64,000 bases of DNA. Source: Gentiana macrophylla (lineage: Eukaryota > Streptophyta > Magnoliopsida > Gentianales > Gentianaceae). The number at the start of each line of letters is the position of its first letter. Within the stretch, counting starts at the first letter, position 1. Below, in pieces: positions 20,944 to 32,495 of the stretch. The translations under genes were made by a program, and so were the position numbers. The stretch spans positions 65,022,170 through 65,086,169 of the forward strand of contig CM047805.1 of NCBI GenBank assembly GCA_026214975.1, in the 5' to 3' direction. Below the pieces are notes generated by a model. That model made no database searches and was not told the DNA's origin. It was given only the letters and a program-made list of their open reading frames with translations.

Positions 20944-23355
20944 GCATACAACTCAAGAAAGTCCACTGTATCACTGGAACCACGATCACAAAATGAGCAG
21001 GCAATTAAGGCACCACATACACAAAGAATTCCACAAATTATGCACTTTCTTAACAAAAATAAAACCCGCTCCGACATCCATTAATTATGTTAATTAAAAT
21101 GTAAACTTTTTGTGTGTTTACACAAGAAAAGCCTCAAAATTTATGCTTGAAATCACTTTCCTGCTAAGAAATTTTTAACATTTAATAAGAATTTGATTAG
21201 ACAGAACATAACCAACAATGAAAAACCTAAACCACTAGATCCATCCAACAAATGAGCAAATTCATGATTTTAAGTAGAAGCTTTGAAACGATCAAAGAAG
21301 TATCTTACTCAATCAGGCATCAGTCGACAAAGCATGGAGAATCAGGAGAAAGATAGGCAATTTGGCGGTTGAGTGCTCGGTAGAGAAGAATAAAGCGGCA
21401 GAGCAGGCAACACTCAACTTAGCTGAAAATTTACTCTAATTTATGTCCTTTCAACGTGCCTTTTTAGGTTTTATATGGAAGGGTAAAATTGTCCAATCAC
21501 TTTAATTTCTGTCCTTATCGCCTTATGTAATTATGATTGTCCTTAATGACTGTTGAAAATTTAATTATGTCCTTGTAGGCGTTTCTCCCTATATTTTATT
21601 CGTCATTTATCATAATATAAGTTATTTTAAAAGTATTCATGTATATGAATTAAGTTGATAAAATCAGTGTTTGATTATCATTAATATGATTGTAAAATAA
21701 TAAATGTGCTTGATTGATAGTTCACGTCGACTTTTTACATGATGTAAGATGTATTGTGTGTTTTTTTTATTCACTTTCTTGTGAACTTAACAATACACTC
21801 TAATCTATAACTTGTCTCCACTCGGATAATAATAGCAAATGAAAATTGATTAGAAAAATTAAGGGAGATGTGCAGTTTAATACTTTATCTTATCGATTTT
21901 TTCTGTTTATAAAACTCGAGGGACTTGGTGCAACAGAAGGACTGGATATGGGGTTAATACAAGGAGATTGAAACAGATGGAGATAGATTTGAGGTCCATA
22001 GTTGCTGCTTCTTTTCTTCTTGTATGATCTCAATAAGATCTTTTTATGTTTAACACTTAATACTTTTTGTCTTATATCTTATCCAGTCCTTCTCAATTGC
22101 TTAACATTTCTTCTTTCATTCACAAGTCACAACCATAAACAAAATGATCACATGGGGATACCATTCAATTGCTAAACATGGTCAACCATACAAGATGGTG
22201 TTGAAAGCACTTCAACACTTGAATTGACGATACTCCAATTCCTAGATGCAACAAATAAATATGCTAATATCTTGTCTATACTTGGACATATTGCGGAATT
22301 CCATGAAGCACAAGCCTACGATCCACAAATAAATCCAATGAATCTCATTATGTACAATATATACAAAATGATTTAAAATACTTAATTCACAAGGCAACTA
22401 AACACAAACATACATAAAGTTGTTTCATAAGCTTCAAGCGGAGCCACAACTTTAATAAATCTCTCATGGAGCTCATTAGTCCAGCGAAGGCGTTGCTTAG
22501 ATGACATATTAGCATTGATGTTGCTTCTTTCACCCATGAAATCCATTGTGTCGAAGTAATTAAAGCTCACAGCTTTCCAGAGCACACCACAATAACTTCC
22601 TCAATGCAAAAAAACGAAAAATCATTCAAAATATCCCATCAAGCAACAAACCCGACCATCCTAAGCCACATAATCCTAATAAATGAGATGCCACTCCCAC
22701 TCGCAATTGCTCTGTCTTCATTTGGCTTCTGCGCTATAGTAAGGAGAGTTACCTCAGGAACATGGGTGGCGCTATTAAGTAAGATTTGGGTCAGTTGACC
22801 CTCAACCCATTTGCAATTACATCCACTCTCTTGAGTAACTATGAACCCATCTACGAAAAAGCATCAAATAGTTCAAATAAAACTTTTTCCTCACTCGATT
22901 CAAAATCCCACATGGTAAATCAACTAACCCACTTCAAATTACTCATCCAAAGGTTCCCAAATTAAGCTAATTACAGAAAATATCTATTCCCCTTCTGGTC
23001 AACACAAAGAAAACCAAAATCCACAAGCTCAAAATGAAAATTAAGCGGGAAATTTTCCAACAGGATCATGCAAACTCAGCAGTTACAACAATGCACAACA
23101 GAAACAACAAGAGCAACTGATGTATAACTTGGACCCTTAAAAGGACAATAAAATTTCTGTGAATCAAGAATCGAAGATTCACAAAGGGTTTTATCCCGTT
23201 TGGCTAAAAAACCTTCTTAGGAATCAGATAAAATCAGAAGTGAATCATATTATTTCTCATAAAACAACAATATTCACAAAACAAACATCAATACATGTCT
23301 CGATTGTATTATTTGAATATGAATTTTTTAATATTGTATGATTTATGTTATTTTA
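20944..23355. other. Host segment Y, unit 2, no intact gene
   Basis: Near-identical partner of 10352-12763. It contains the Cys-rich minus-strand frame (RKCIICGILCVCGALIACSF) and the MYB-CC exon relic. The remainder shows no gene. Confidence 0.6.
22412..22585 (-). pseudogene. MYB-CC (PHR1-like) exon relic, unit 2
   Basis: Reads NANMSSKQRLRWTNELHERF then IKVV, retaining the conserved ELHERF that is changed in unit 1. As in unit 1, the rest of the GARP domain is missing, and the frame runs into APLEAYETTLC without homology, possibly intron. Confidence 0.65.
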
Positions 23356-24565
23356 TATAACGCCCCGTTCCCGGACACCGAGTCCTTATCCGGAAAAGGA
23401 ACGTTCGGCACGTATAAAATAAAATAAATTCACTTTATACGTAAGTCTCTACTACGTCGTATCAAAATAAAGCAAACGGAAGCAAAAGACTCGGGTATAC
23501 AATTTCTCAAAGCATCCAAGAATAGAAATAATAAACAAAAGGTGGAAATGAAACCCTTATTACATTCAAGAGAAGGTACGAGATCCAAACGTACGAAATC
23601 CCAAAAGAAAAGTAAAAGTACTACAAGTCTCGAAAGACCAAAAGCCGACTTCAAAAGAACCAAAAGAATGTATAGTCTAATAAATAAATGAAAGAACAAT
23701 AAAAAAAATGTAAATCTCCAATGAGGCGTCGTCAAACGTCGTCATCGAAATCCTCATCGAAAACTTGATCAACCTGTTCATCTTCTCACCTCCAAACACA
23801 TAGAAAACATGCATTTGAGGTAAGTACAACGTACTTAATAAAAGAGAGAAGCTACGATAACAATTAAGATTTATAAAGAAAAGATACTTAAAAGTGTAGT
23901 TATCTTTATGTGACCGACTCAATCTGGGGTTCATTTCATATCCATCAACATGTTATGACTAAACATTTCTAACTTAACTTATCTATGTTACATCCGCACT
24001 CAAGGGCACTACGCATATATGACTGGGACATTCTTGGCAACACATTGGTGGATCACACCAATATCCACAGAATCCTATTCTGGTAGACTCCGATAGTGCG
24101 CACGTTTCAGTGAAGTCCTTCCGTACTTAGGGTCTTGTGAACCTACAGAGTTATCCACCTTCAGGAAAGCACACACATCGCCATATTTTCTGGTGCCTAT
24201 CAAGAGTGACATGATGTTTAATATTTTACTAGGCAAGTACGTATTTATTACATGGTTATCTATCCACCTAAGTATTTTCAAATAATCTCCCTCACACATA
24301 CTACTATCTTCCTGGACCACTAAACATAAACAAGGCCTAGCAATTACACAGACATTGATGAATACTAATTCATCAAAGCACAAGCCTATCATGCTCTTCC
24401 GACGGATCCGAACATCAACTCCCTTTAAGAGTACATTCGGTGCCAAAACTAAATATATCAGAAATTCAATCCAGGCTTGTTCATGTTTATTCAATGTTAT
24501 TATATCATAAATCAAGGTTTAAAACTCAAAGCATAGCTTAACATTAAGTTTTCCAAAATAGGGCC

Positions 24566-24998
24566 CAATGTGTGCGCATTGGTTGGAATGCGTGCGCATT
24601 CACTGTCCAGAAACTTGCTGAAAGTGTCTGTCCAGCCAATGCGTGTGCATTGCCTTCAATGCGTGCGCATTGGTTGGAATGCGTTCGCATTACTGTCCAG
24701 AAACTTGCTGAAAGTTTCTGTCCAGCCAATGCGTGCGCATTACCTACAATGCACGCGCATTGCCTACAATGCACACGCATTGCACGACCAGTGAACGATC
24801 TGAAACAACCTGAAGCAACAATGTGTGCGCATTCTGAGGAATGCGAGCGCATTGTACCTGAAGCAAAAAGATTTCTACAACTTGAACCATGAATGCGTGC
24901 GCATTGCTCTGAATACGTGCACATTCGTCAAACAACAACTAAACCAGAACATTTTGTAGCAGGAATGTGTGCGCATTGTCTACAATGCGTGCGCATTC
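24566..24998. repeat. Array of AATGCGTGCGCATT palindromic motifs
   Basis: More than fifteen copies of near-palindromes such as AATGCGTGCGCATT, some paired around CTGTCCAGAAACTTGCTGAAAG spacers, fill about 430 bp of the LTR. The spacing is irregular. It is GC-rich in an AT-rich LTR. Confidence 0.85.
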
Positions 24999-25615
24999 TG
25001 CCTGAAAACCATAAACTCGATTTTTAGCCACTTAACAATTTCTAATATGTTTTCAACACTATTAACATTGTATTACACTCAGAAAAACGTAGAAAAAATA
25101 TATCTACATCAAATCACAACATCTAGGATCCTGAATCAACAAAAAGGTGCACAATTTTCTAGCATTTAAACGTCTTAAAGCTTTGATCTAAACCTTACAA
25201 ACCACAATTGAAATCATAGTAAGAGCCTCTTACGTGTTTGCAAGCAAATCTAGTTTCCATGATCTCAAAAATCTGCAGCGCTTCCAACAGTCTTGTATCC
25301 AAACGATGTCCTCTCCACGACGATTCCAAAACTCTAGTCTGATCTGAAAACGGTTTAGTTTCACTTAAGAATTTCTGACAACTCTCCTAACCTTTTCTCT
25401 TCTCCTCAATGGCGCAGAGGAATAATGTATAAACTGATTCTGAATAGTTTTAGGTTATGGGAATAGTCTGATTATATTTTTCCTTAAATATAATTTCCCA
25501 ATTATCCCTTTTTCCTTAAATATAATTTCCCAATTATCCCTTTTTCCTTAATTACCCTTAATTACCATAAAATTTAGAATTTTTCTTAATTACACATATA
25601 TACAATTTCGAAAAT

Positions 25616-25690
<75 letters not shown>
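25616..25690. repeat. Microsatellite (AC)n(AT)n
   Basis: About 13 AC units followed by about 22 AT units and a short GT run, near the right end of the solo LTR. The AC and GT ends can pair across the AT core. Confidence 0.95.
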
Positions 25691-25849
25691 ATTACATACT
25701 TAACTCCAATAAAGAAAAGAAATAATAATATTCTGTTTTCGCAAATGACACGTCTGCTATTTCCCGAAAATCGGAATATTACATTTTATGTTATTTCTGG
25801 GGGTAGCGGAACAGAAGTACAAACTAAGATACAAAATGGGAAAAAATGA

Positions 25850-26002
25850 CAAAAAAAAGAGATAGTGGTTGAGAAGGACAAAAACGCGCATGTTACTACA
25901 TGTGTTACTACATGTGTTACTACATGTTGCTACAAGTAACATGTAGTAACACACGTTGTAACATGTGCGTTTTTCTCATTCTCAACCACTATCTTTTTTT
26001 TG
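25850..26002. repeat. Long imperfect hairpin, about 65-nt arms
   Basis: The left arm (AGATAGTGGTTGAGAAGGAC, AAAAACGCGCATGTTACTAC) pairs with the right arm (GTGCGTTTTTCTCATTCTCA, ACCACTATCT) with few mismatches. The inner 13-bp stem is perfect (25916-25928 with 25938-25950) around a 9-nt loop. The arms contain CATGTTACTA repeats. It could be a tiny MITE or a fold-back locus; no target duplication was identified. Confidence 0.75.
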
Positions 26003-26483
26003 TTTTTGTTTTCTTGTCTTTTTGTTTTTTTTTTTCTTCCTATTTTAGATTAAAAACAGCCATCTACAACCTTTTCTTTTTATTTCTGTAAATGCTGTAT
26101 TTCATTTTTTTAGTTCCAAATGACAAACACAAAACAGGGAAGACAAATTTTTTTTTTTAGAAGAAAGGGAAGACAATTAAATTGTAATAAATGAGTGCCA
26201 ACAATAAGAGAACGTAAATAACAATTTTACTTGATTGGCGCACTTCTCCATATCATCTACATAAAAATCTATAATAATAAAAGAAAATTAAAAGAAAAAA
26301 TTTTCAAAAAAAGGAAAAAGAATTAAAAAAAAATAAAAAAAAATATTAGAAACAGCGTAGTGTTCTCCTTTGCCTCTCCAAAAAGAATCTTAGAAGAACC
26401 GTAATAAGAAAAAAAAATACTTTCTTTTGCCTCTCTTGAAATGTGTAAATTTGTCAACACTCAAAAAAACAAAAATATCTTGA
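26003..26483. other. AT-rich upstream region of the F-box relic
   Basis: Poly-pyrimidine and poly-A rich sequence with no gene or repeat that I can name. It would be the promoter side of the F-box gene, but no clear TATA box can be chosen. Confidence 0.4.
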
Positions 26484-26590
26484 GTGTATGAGCTTCCCGA
26501 GGACGTGGTTTCAGCTATCTTATTGAGATTACCGGTGCGATCACTGCTCCGATTACGATGTGTTTGTAAGAATTGGTATGCCCAAATTAA
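26484..26590 (+). pseudogene. F-box gene, 5' part, split by copia element
   Basis: The frame reads YELPEDVVSAILLRLPVRSL then LRLRCVCKNWYAQI, an F-box motif as in plant SCF-ubiquitin-ligase substrate adaptors, which bind SKP1. The start is GTG directly after an in-frame TGA, so the original ATG appears lost. The frame stops at the insertion after ATTAA. It resumes at 33960 as INTSQFKEKHL, in register once one target copy is dropped. Confidence 0.8.
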
Positions 26591-27956
26591 TGTTGTTAAT
26601 AAGCGTCGTATGTGGAGTGATTTACGGAACAGATCCGTAATTCACGGATATAATTACGGAAATTAAATGCAGAAAATAACAACTCTAAATAAAATCTAAT
26701 TTTATTATTCAGATCTAGCAAATAAAAGCGATTATGGTGCAGATCTAATAAATTAACAGAACTATATGATAGATCTAATGAAACACAGCTACTATGATAT
26801 AGATCTAACAAAATATGCAATTAACGTACATATCTGACTTAAACGATTGAGAAAACTAAAATACAATGCATAAATAAAGACAAACCGAGGCGAGTTATGA
26901 AACTCTTTCCTTAAGACAGATTTCTCCGTTATGGTGCCCACGGTAGTAGCAACTGCCTCCCAAGATACAACGGCTTAGGTCCTGGATTGAGAGGCACTTC
27001 AACAATCCAAGCTCCGGCGAACTTACAACGTGCTCCGACTTCTCTTCGACTAAAAAAAAACTAACTATATAGTCGACCCTTTTAGTAGTGGAAGACACAA
27101 GAGAAAACTGAATGCTCTAACCTTCATCATTGGGGTTCTTTATATAGTGGAGAGGAGGAGCCAATTCTTGAATGTGATTGGCGAGAACACATCATCAGAC
27201 TTTTCCCCTTGGAAAAGAAAATAGGTCCGAAAATTTAATTAAAAAATTGGCCAATTATTCCCACAATTCGGATTGGTCGGATGACGTGTCTTCTGAATTC
27301 TGATTGGTTGGATGATTTAATCGCTCGACTTTTTCCTCAAGAAAAGCAATTTGGCCGAAAATAATCAAATTAAATTAATTTAATTCTGGACGAATTAATT
27401 TAATTAATTAATTAATTTTGGACCGACTTATTTTAATCAGAATTCATTTCCACATTATTCTGGAACCTTCCAACCGCCTCACGATTAACTCATTAATTTT
27501 TTGGTTAAATTCAAACGAACTTTTGTCCAAAAAATTAATAGTAACACCCGAACCGAGCCAGAGCCCGAGCCCGAGCCGGACGGCAGCACGCGCGCGCGTG
27601 TGTGGAAATATCTAAGTCCTCCATCCTGCACAAAAGTGCCTTGCCCCTTGGGGCACATTTATAAGAGCATACACTAGCCCTTATATATGGAGCTCAAGTC
27701 TCCCATCTTTCCAATGTGGGATATTGAGTTAAGGTACTCTCTTCAACTCTTATCTCCAACACATTTTCAACCAACTTTAGGCATTAATTTCTCATTCACC
27801 CGATATCCGAATCGAGTGATTTCAAAGCTAAACATTATCTACTCAATGAGTAGAATATTTAGACGTAATAAGCTCCCGGTGAATCTCACTGGAGCATATC
27901 CGAAATTCGCGCTAAAGTTGACCATTTTAACCCCATTTAATGGGATATCTCCAACA
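26591..27956 (-). repeat. Copia 2 3' LTR
   Basis: 1366 bp, TGTTGTTAATAAG ... TCTCCAACA. A minus-strand TATA box (CTATATAAAGAACC) is near 27135-27148. It differs from its partner by substitutions and by several indels adding up to about 100 bp. Confidence 0.9.
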
Positions 27957-27965
27957 ATCCCCCAC

Positions 27966-28500
27966 ATGAATGAAAATTAATGCAAATGCAAATGCAGACT
28001 CTGAAGAGAAGTCAGACGGAAAAATATTGCATCTGGAGAGGTAGCTTCTGGCCTTGAACCTGCCTTAGTGAAGTACTATCGGATTTACTCGGCTAATCAG
28101 TGAACTAGGTCTTGAACTGTTCAGCCTTTAGTGTAAACCAAGACAATAGCACTCACACAATATTTCCCCTAGCACCTTTTGGTTCTCATGGTTGTGTCCG
28201 TCTCGGCCCTGGACAATACTTGGTTTCAGAAAGTGCTTTAGAGAATTCAAGCCTCAAAATTCTCATAGAAGCGGCCCCACTTCGCACTTACATAGGTGAC
28301 CTCCTATCAAGGGTATTCTGCCCTACCCCACTTGAATATCAAGATATATGAATCATTAAAAGCTTCGCTTAACCTCATACCCTCTGCAGACATCACTTTT
28401 ATTCTCTCAGAATGGGTAAGTGCTAGACTGTTCCTTATAGCTTAGTTGTCCCTTTTGAACCATGATCTTGGGATCTCCAGTCAACATGGTTGGGTTGCCA
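27966..28500 (-). other. Copia 2 3' untranslated region
   Basis: Non-coding, between the RNase H stop and the polypurine tract. It shares several blocks with copia 1 14254-14811, for example GAAGCGGCCCC and CTTACATAGGTGA near 28268-28300 and ATCTTGGGATCTCCA near 28465. Confidence 0.6.
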
Positions 28501-28953
28501 CTACAAAGAAACATGCGTAATAGGCTTCAGTCCCATTCCGGTTGTCAAAATTGACATCTGATCTCTAGCTAAACCTTTTGTAAGCGGATCTGCAAGATTC
28601 TCCTTCGATTTTATATAATCGATGGAAATCACACCATTAGAGATCAACTGTTTAATGGTATTATGTCTACGGCGTATGTGTCGAGACTTAACATTATACA
28701 TACTACTTTGTGCCCTTCCTATCGTGGACTGACTATCGCAGTGTAAGCAGATAGCAGCCACAGGCTTAGGCCAACATGGAATATCCTCTAGGAAATTCCT
28801 AAGCCACTCAGCTTCTTCTTCAGCCTTATCCAGTGCTATGAACTCGGCTTCCATTGTAGAGCGAGCTATGCATGTTTGTCTCGTAGACTTCCACGACACC
28901 GCACCACCACCAGTCGTGAATAAGTATCCACTGGTGGACTTCGACTCTTTCAT
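28501..28953 (-). pseudogene. Copia 2 RNase H
   Basis: Reads [64 protein letters not shown] and [13 protein letters not shown] stop separates it from the segment carrying the first Asp (LEGYCDAN, near 28970). Confidence 0.85.
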
Positions 28954-28962
28954 GTCTGATAT

Positions 28963-30180
28963 CTAGTTCGCATCACAGTATCCTTCTAATACTGCTGGAT
29001 ATCTTATAAATCGTAATCCCAGACTCATAGTGTACTTCATGTACCTCAACAACCTATTTAAGGCTTTCCAATGATTATGATCTGGATTACTCGTGAATCT
29101 ACTCAGTTTATTCACTGCACATGCTAAGTCTGGTCGTGTACAATTGGTTATGTACATCAGACTTCCAATCACTTGAGAATATCTCAATTGATCCACAGGT
29201 TCACCTCTATTCTTGGCTAAGTGCACGCTTAGGTCAAGAGGAGTGCTCACTGGACTTTCATCAAAGGCGTTAAATCTTTCAAACTAGACTCAATATAATG
29301 AGTTTGTGACAACGCCAGTCCATCGGGTAATCTATAGATCTTAATCCCTAGTATCACATCCGCAACTCCTTGGTCCTTCATATCGAAGTTCCTTGTCAAC
29401 ATCTTCTTAGTATTCATGATGATATCATGAGTACTTCCCATTATCAGCATGTCATCCACATATAAACATACTATCACATAGGCATTAGGTGTGTTCTTAA
29501 TGTAGACACATTTATCACACTAGTTAATCTTAAATCTATTTGACAACATAACATTATCAAATCTGATATGCCACTGTTTTGGTGCTTGTGTAAGCCCATA
29601 CAAAGACTTAACGAGTCTACACACCTTGCTCTCTTGCCCTGGAACAACAAACCCCCCGGGTTGTTTCATATAAATTTCTTCTTCCAACTCACCATTCAAG
29701 AAGGCAGTCTTCACATCCATTTGATGGATTTCCATATTATTGACTGCAGCTATAGCAATGAGAACCCTTATAGAAGTGATTCTCGTCACTGGTGAGTAGG
29801 TATCAAAAAAGTCAAGGCCTTCCTTCTATCGGAACCCTTGGGCCACCAATACCACTCCAATGACTGTTTTGAATCGTCAATTCATCGACGATGAATTGAC
29901 GATTCAAAACAGTCATTGGAGTGGTATTTTATCAACCTTTAACTTCTTCTTGAAGATCCACTTGCACCCGAGTGGTTTATTTCCCAAAGGAAAGATCAAC
30001 CAACTCCCAAGTGTGGTTGTGCATGATGGAATCTATTTAACTATTTATAGCTTCTTTCTAGAAAGGAGCTTCTGGAGTAGACATAGCCTCTGCATACGTC
30101 CGGGGTTCGTTTTCTACCATATAGGTCAGAATTCAGGACCATAGGACTTTGAAGTCCTAGCCCTTTTACTACGACGAGGT
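28963..30180 (-). pseudogene. Copia 2 reverse transcriptase, broken
   Basis: Fragments in order from the right: N-terminus near 30000-30180 (HNHTWELVDL), then the palindrome insert, TRITSIRVLIAIAAVNNMEI and GLTQAPKQWHIRFDN (29520-29789), CLYVDDMLIMGS (29247-29477), and [20 protein letters not shown] (28963-29250). The catalytic YVDD remains. Stops and frameshifts fall at about 29250, 29500 and in the palindrome. Confidence 0.85.
29848..29928. repeat. Perfect 81-nt palindrome (40-nt arms)
   Basis: Centred on A29888, every base from 29848 to 29887 is complementary to 29889-29928; I checked the pairs one by one. The left arm begins AATACCACTCCAATGACTG. It sits where the RT frame should read GTIDKYKAR-like residues between KLKVD and LVAQGF, so it has replaced coding sequence. 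Confidence 0.95.
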
Positions 30181-30278
30181 TCCTCAGGTTCTTGAGGATC
30201 ACCCTCTTCTTCCGACTCATAAGTCCATTTGCTCGTGCTTGCTTCTTATTTTTCTTTCTCCTTACAGGGAAAAATATC

Positions 30279-31090
30279 CTAAAAGAACACATCATTCCTA
30301 GACTCGATGATGACATTTTCATGTACATCAGGGATGTCCGATTTATGTACCAGAAATTGATAGGCACTACTATTGATAGCATATCCAATGAATATACAAT
30401 CAATGGTTTTAGGCCCTATCTTCACTTGCTTTGGTTTAAGTATTTCAACCTTAGCCAAACACCCCCACGCTTTCATGATTTTGTAGTTAGGCTTGTGACC
30501 CTTCCACAATTCATACAGGGATTCATCCTTCTTCTTAGAAGGAATTTTATTAAGAATGGAGTTCGCTGAGAGGATAGCTTCCCCCCACAAGTTCTGAGGT
30601 AAACCCGAACAAATCAACATAGCATTCATCATCTCTTTCAGAGTTCGGTTCTTGCGCTCAGCAATACCGTTTGATTGAGGTGTATATGGTGCTGTCGTCT
30701 GATGAATGATGCCGGCACCAGAGCAAAACTCATTAAACGGTGCATAATATTCACCACCATGATCACTACGGACATTCTTTATCCGTTTGCTAAGTTGATT
30801 CTCAACTTCATTCTTATAATCCTTAAAAGCTTCAAGAGCTTCATCTTTGCTTCTCAGCAGATAAACATAACAATACCTGGTACAATCATCGATAAAAGTA
30901 ATAACGTACTTTTTACCGCCTCTAGTTTGCACAAATTTAAGTCACATATATCGGTGTGAATTAAATCTAGAGGTTTTGTGTTCCTTTCAACCGTTGGAAA
31001 CGGTGCTTTAGCTAACTTAGCTTCAACACATATTTGGCATTTGTGATTAGGATCAATTTTTACGTTGGGAATTAAATATAGATTCATCAT
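30279..31090 (-). pseudogene. Copia 2 integrase, broken
   Basis: The 30854-31090 frame has the zinc-binding end ([14 protein letters not shown], with the first Asp of the core in HTDICDLN). The 30279-30932 frame has NVRSDHGGEYYAPF and TPQSNGIAERKNRTLKEMMN (second Asp and Glu). A frameshift near 30930 separates them. Confidence 0.88.
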
Positions 31091-31181
31091 CTTTCGAATC
31101 GATTTATAATTAGCATGTCATAATCTACAATGCCATAAACAAGAAGACTCAAGCAAGTAAACGGAAGCAGTAGTCATCTTA

Positions 31182-31640
31182 TTAGCCTTTTTCGCACTGC
31201 TTGATTTTGGGTACAACGGTCATTACATTCATTTTGAACATACCATCTACCAAGTACCCCCTCCCAACATACATATCAAATTTGGATAAAACTACTTTAT
31301 CCCCACGAAAGACCATCTTGAATCCATTCTTCACCAGAAGAGCACCAGAAACAAGGTTCTTGTGCATGTCTGGAACATGCAGCACATTGTTGAGTGTGAG
31401 TTCTTTGACAGAAGTCATCTTCAGTATGAACTTTCCTACACCTTCAGCCTTTGCAGAAGCAGAGTTTCCCATAAAGAGCTGTTCGCCCTCAACAGCCTTA
31501 TAATCAGAGAACATCTCTTTCAGAGCGCAAACATGGTGAGTAGCCCCTGTGTCAATCCACCATTCATGGGTATTCCCGACTGTGTTGCATTCAGAAACCA
31601 TAGCCGACAGGTTCATCCCCTGCATGCCTTCAGCCACCAC
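31182..31640 (-). pseudogene. Copia 2 protease
   Basis: HEWWIDTGATHHVC carries the D-T-G active site, followed by LFMGNSASAKAEGVGKFILK, the usual protease core of copia elements. It joins upstream to the zinc-knuckle segment of Gag through a shift near 31640. Confidence 0.85.
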
Positions 31641-32495
31641 TTCAGCAAGATGGGCATGTGGCTTAACCTTTTTCTATGACCTGCATTCACTTTGGCGATG
31701 CCCTGGCTTTCCACAGTTGTAACAGCTTCCAGTGAACTGTTGCTTGAACTTCTTATTGTCTTTTGGACCTTGATTAGGCTGCTTACGCTTTTTTCCATTG
31801 TTGCTCACTTCGACCAAGTTTGACTTGGACTGGCCCATCAGAAAGCTTCGTTCTGACCTCTTGTTCTGCTACTCAATCCGCAGACGCGTTTCTAGTTCTT
31901 CCATAGTCATCTCTTTCTGCTTGTGCATCAAGTAATTCTTGAAATCCTTCCAAGAGTGGGGAAGTTTTCCAATCACAGCAGCAACCTGGAATTGTTCACA
32001 AATCATCATTTTTTCCTCCAGGATCTCAGAGATGATCACCTGTAGCTCCTCAATCCGACTGACAACAGTCTTGGAGTCTACCATCTTGTAGTCCATGAAT
32101 TTGACCACAGCAAATTTCTTTGAGCCATCATCCTCGATTTTGTACTTTTTCTTCAAAGCCTGCCACAAGGATTTAGCAGACTTCTGTGAGCAATACACCC
32201 CATAGATCGAGTTCTACAAAAAACTCAGGATGTAGTTCTTGCAAAGGAAGTCAGAGTGCTTCCAAGCATCCAAAGCCGTGACAGAGGCATGATCGCCTTC
32301 CTTCAAGACAGGATTATCCTCAGTCAGCATCCGAGCCAAGCCAATAGTGGTCAGATAGAACAGCATCTTCTGTTGCCACCTCTTGTAGTTCAAGCCATCA
32401 AACTTTTCCGGTTTTTCCCCTTTAGGTCCGGAATTATTCTGTTAAGGTGCAGCAGTAGGCACAACAGACATACTCCCTTGCTCAGTTGTTGCCAT
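31613..32495 (-). pseudogene. Copia 2 Gag, broken
   Basis: ATG at 32495 begins MATTEQGSMSV and an in-frame stop follows within 20 codons. Then KPEKFDGLNYKRWQQKMLFY (N-terminal Gag), YKMVDSKTVVSRIEELQVII (31869-32198) and a CCHC zinc knuckle (CYNCGKPGHRQSEC, near 31690-31735). Copia 1 lacks most of this region. Confidence 0.85.

Larger units (their letters stand above)
13160..23757. repeat. Tandem duplication, unit 2 (full-element version)
   Basis: X (13160-13382), complete copia element (13383-20943), Y (20944-23355) and the start of the Tekay-like LTR. It shares X, LTR, Y and LTR start with unit 1, differing by a few substitutions. Unit 2 continues into unique LTR sequence at 23758. Confidence 0.85.
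23356..25783 (-). repeat. Tekay-like solo LTR, 2.4 kb
   Basis: Ends TATAACGCCCCG (TGTAACG in the unit 1 copy) ... GGAATATTACA; flanks are TTTTA at 23351-23355 and 25784-25788. The right end matches the end of the gypsy LTR at 35603, which is followed by integrase, so the orientation is minus. Inside are the TGCGCATT palindrome array (24566-24998), a 32-bp direct repeat (about 25480-25545) and a dinucleotide tract. No interior or second LTR. Confidence 0.8.

Noticed and set aside
24544..24938. Overlapping open frames of 64-126 codons on both strands
   Set aside because: They are produced by the TGCGCATT repeat array, which is open in several frames; the repeated MRIHW/CARI-type text is not a protein family.
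25616..25690. AC/AT tract as a CRISPR-like or satellite array
   Set aside because: It is a plain dinucleotide microsatellite without spacers.
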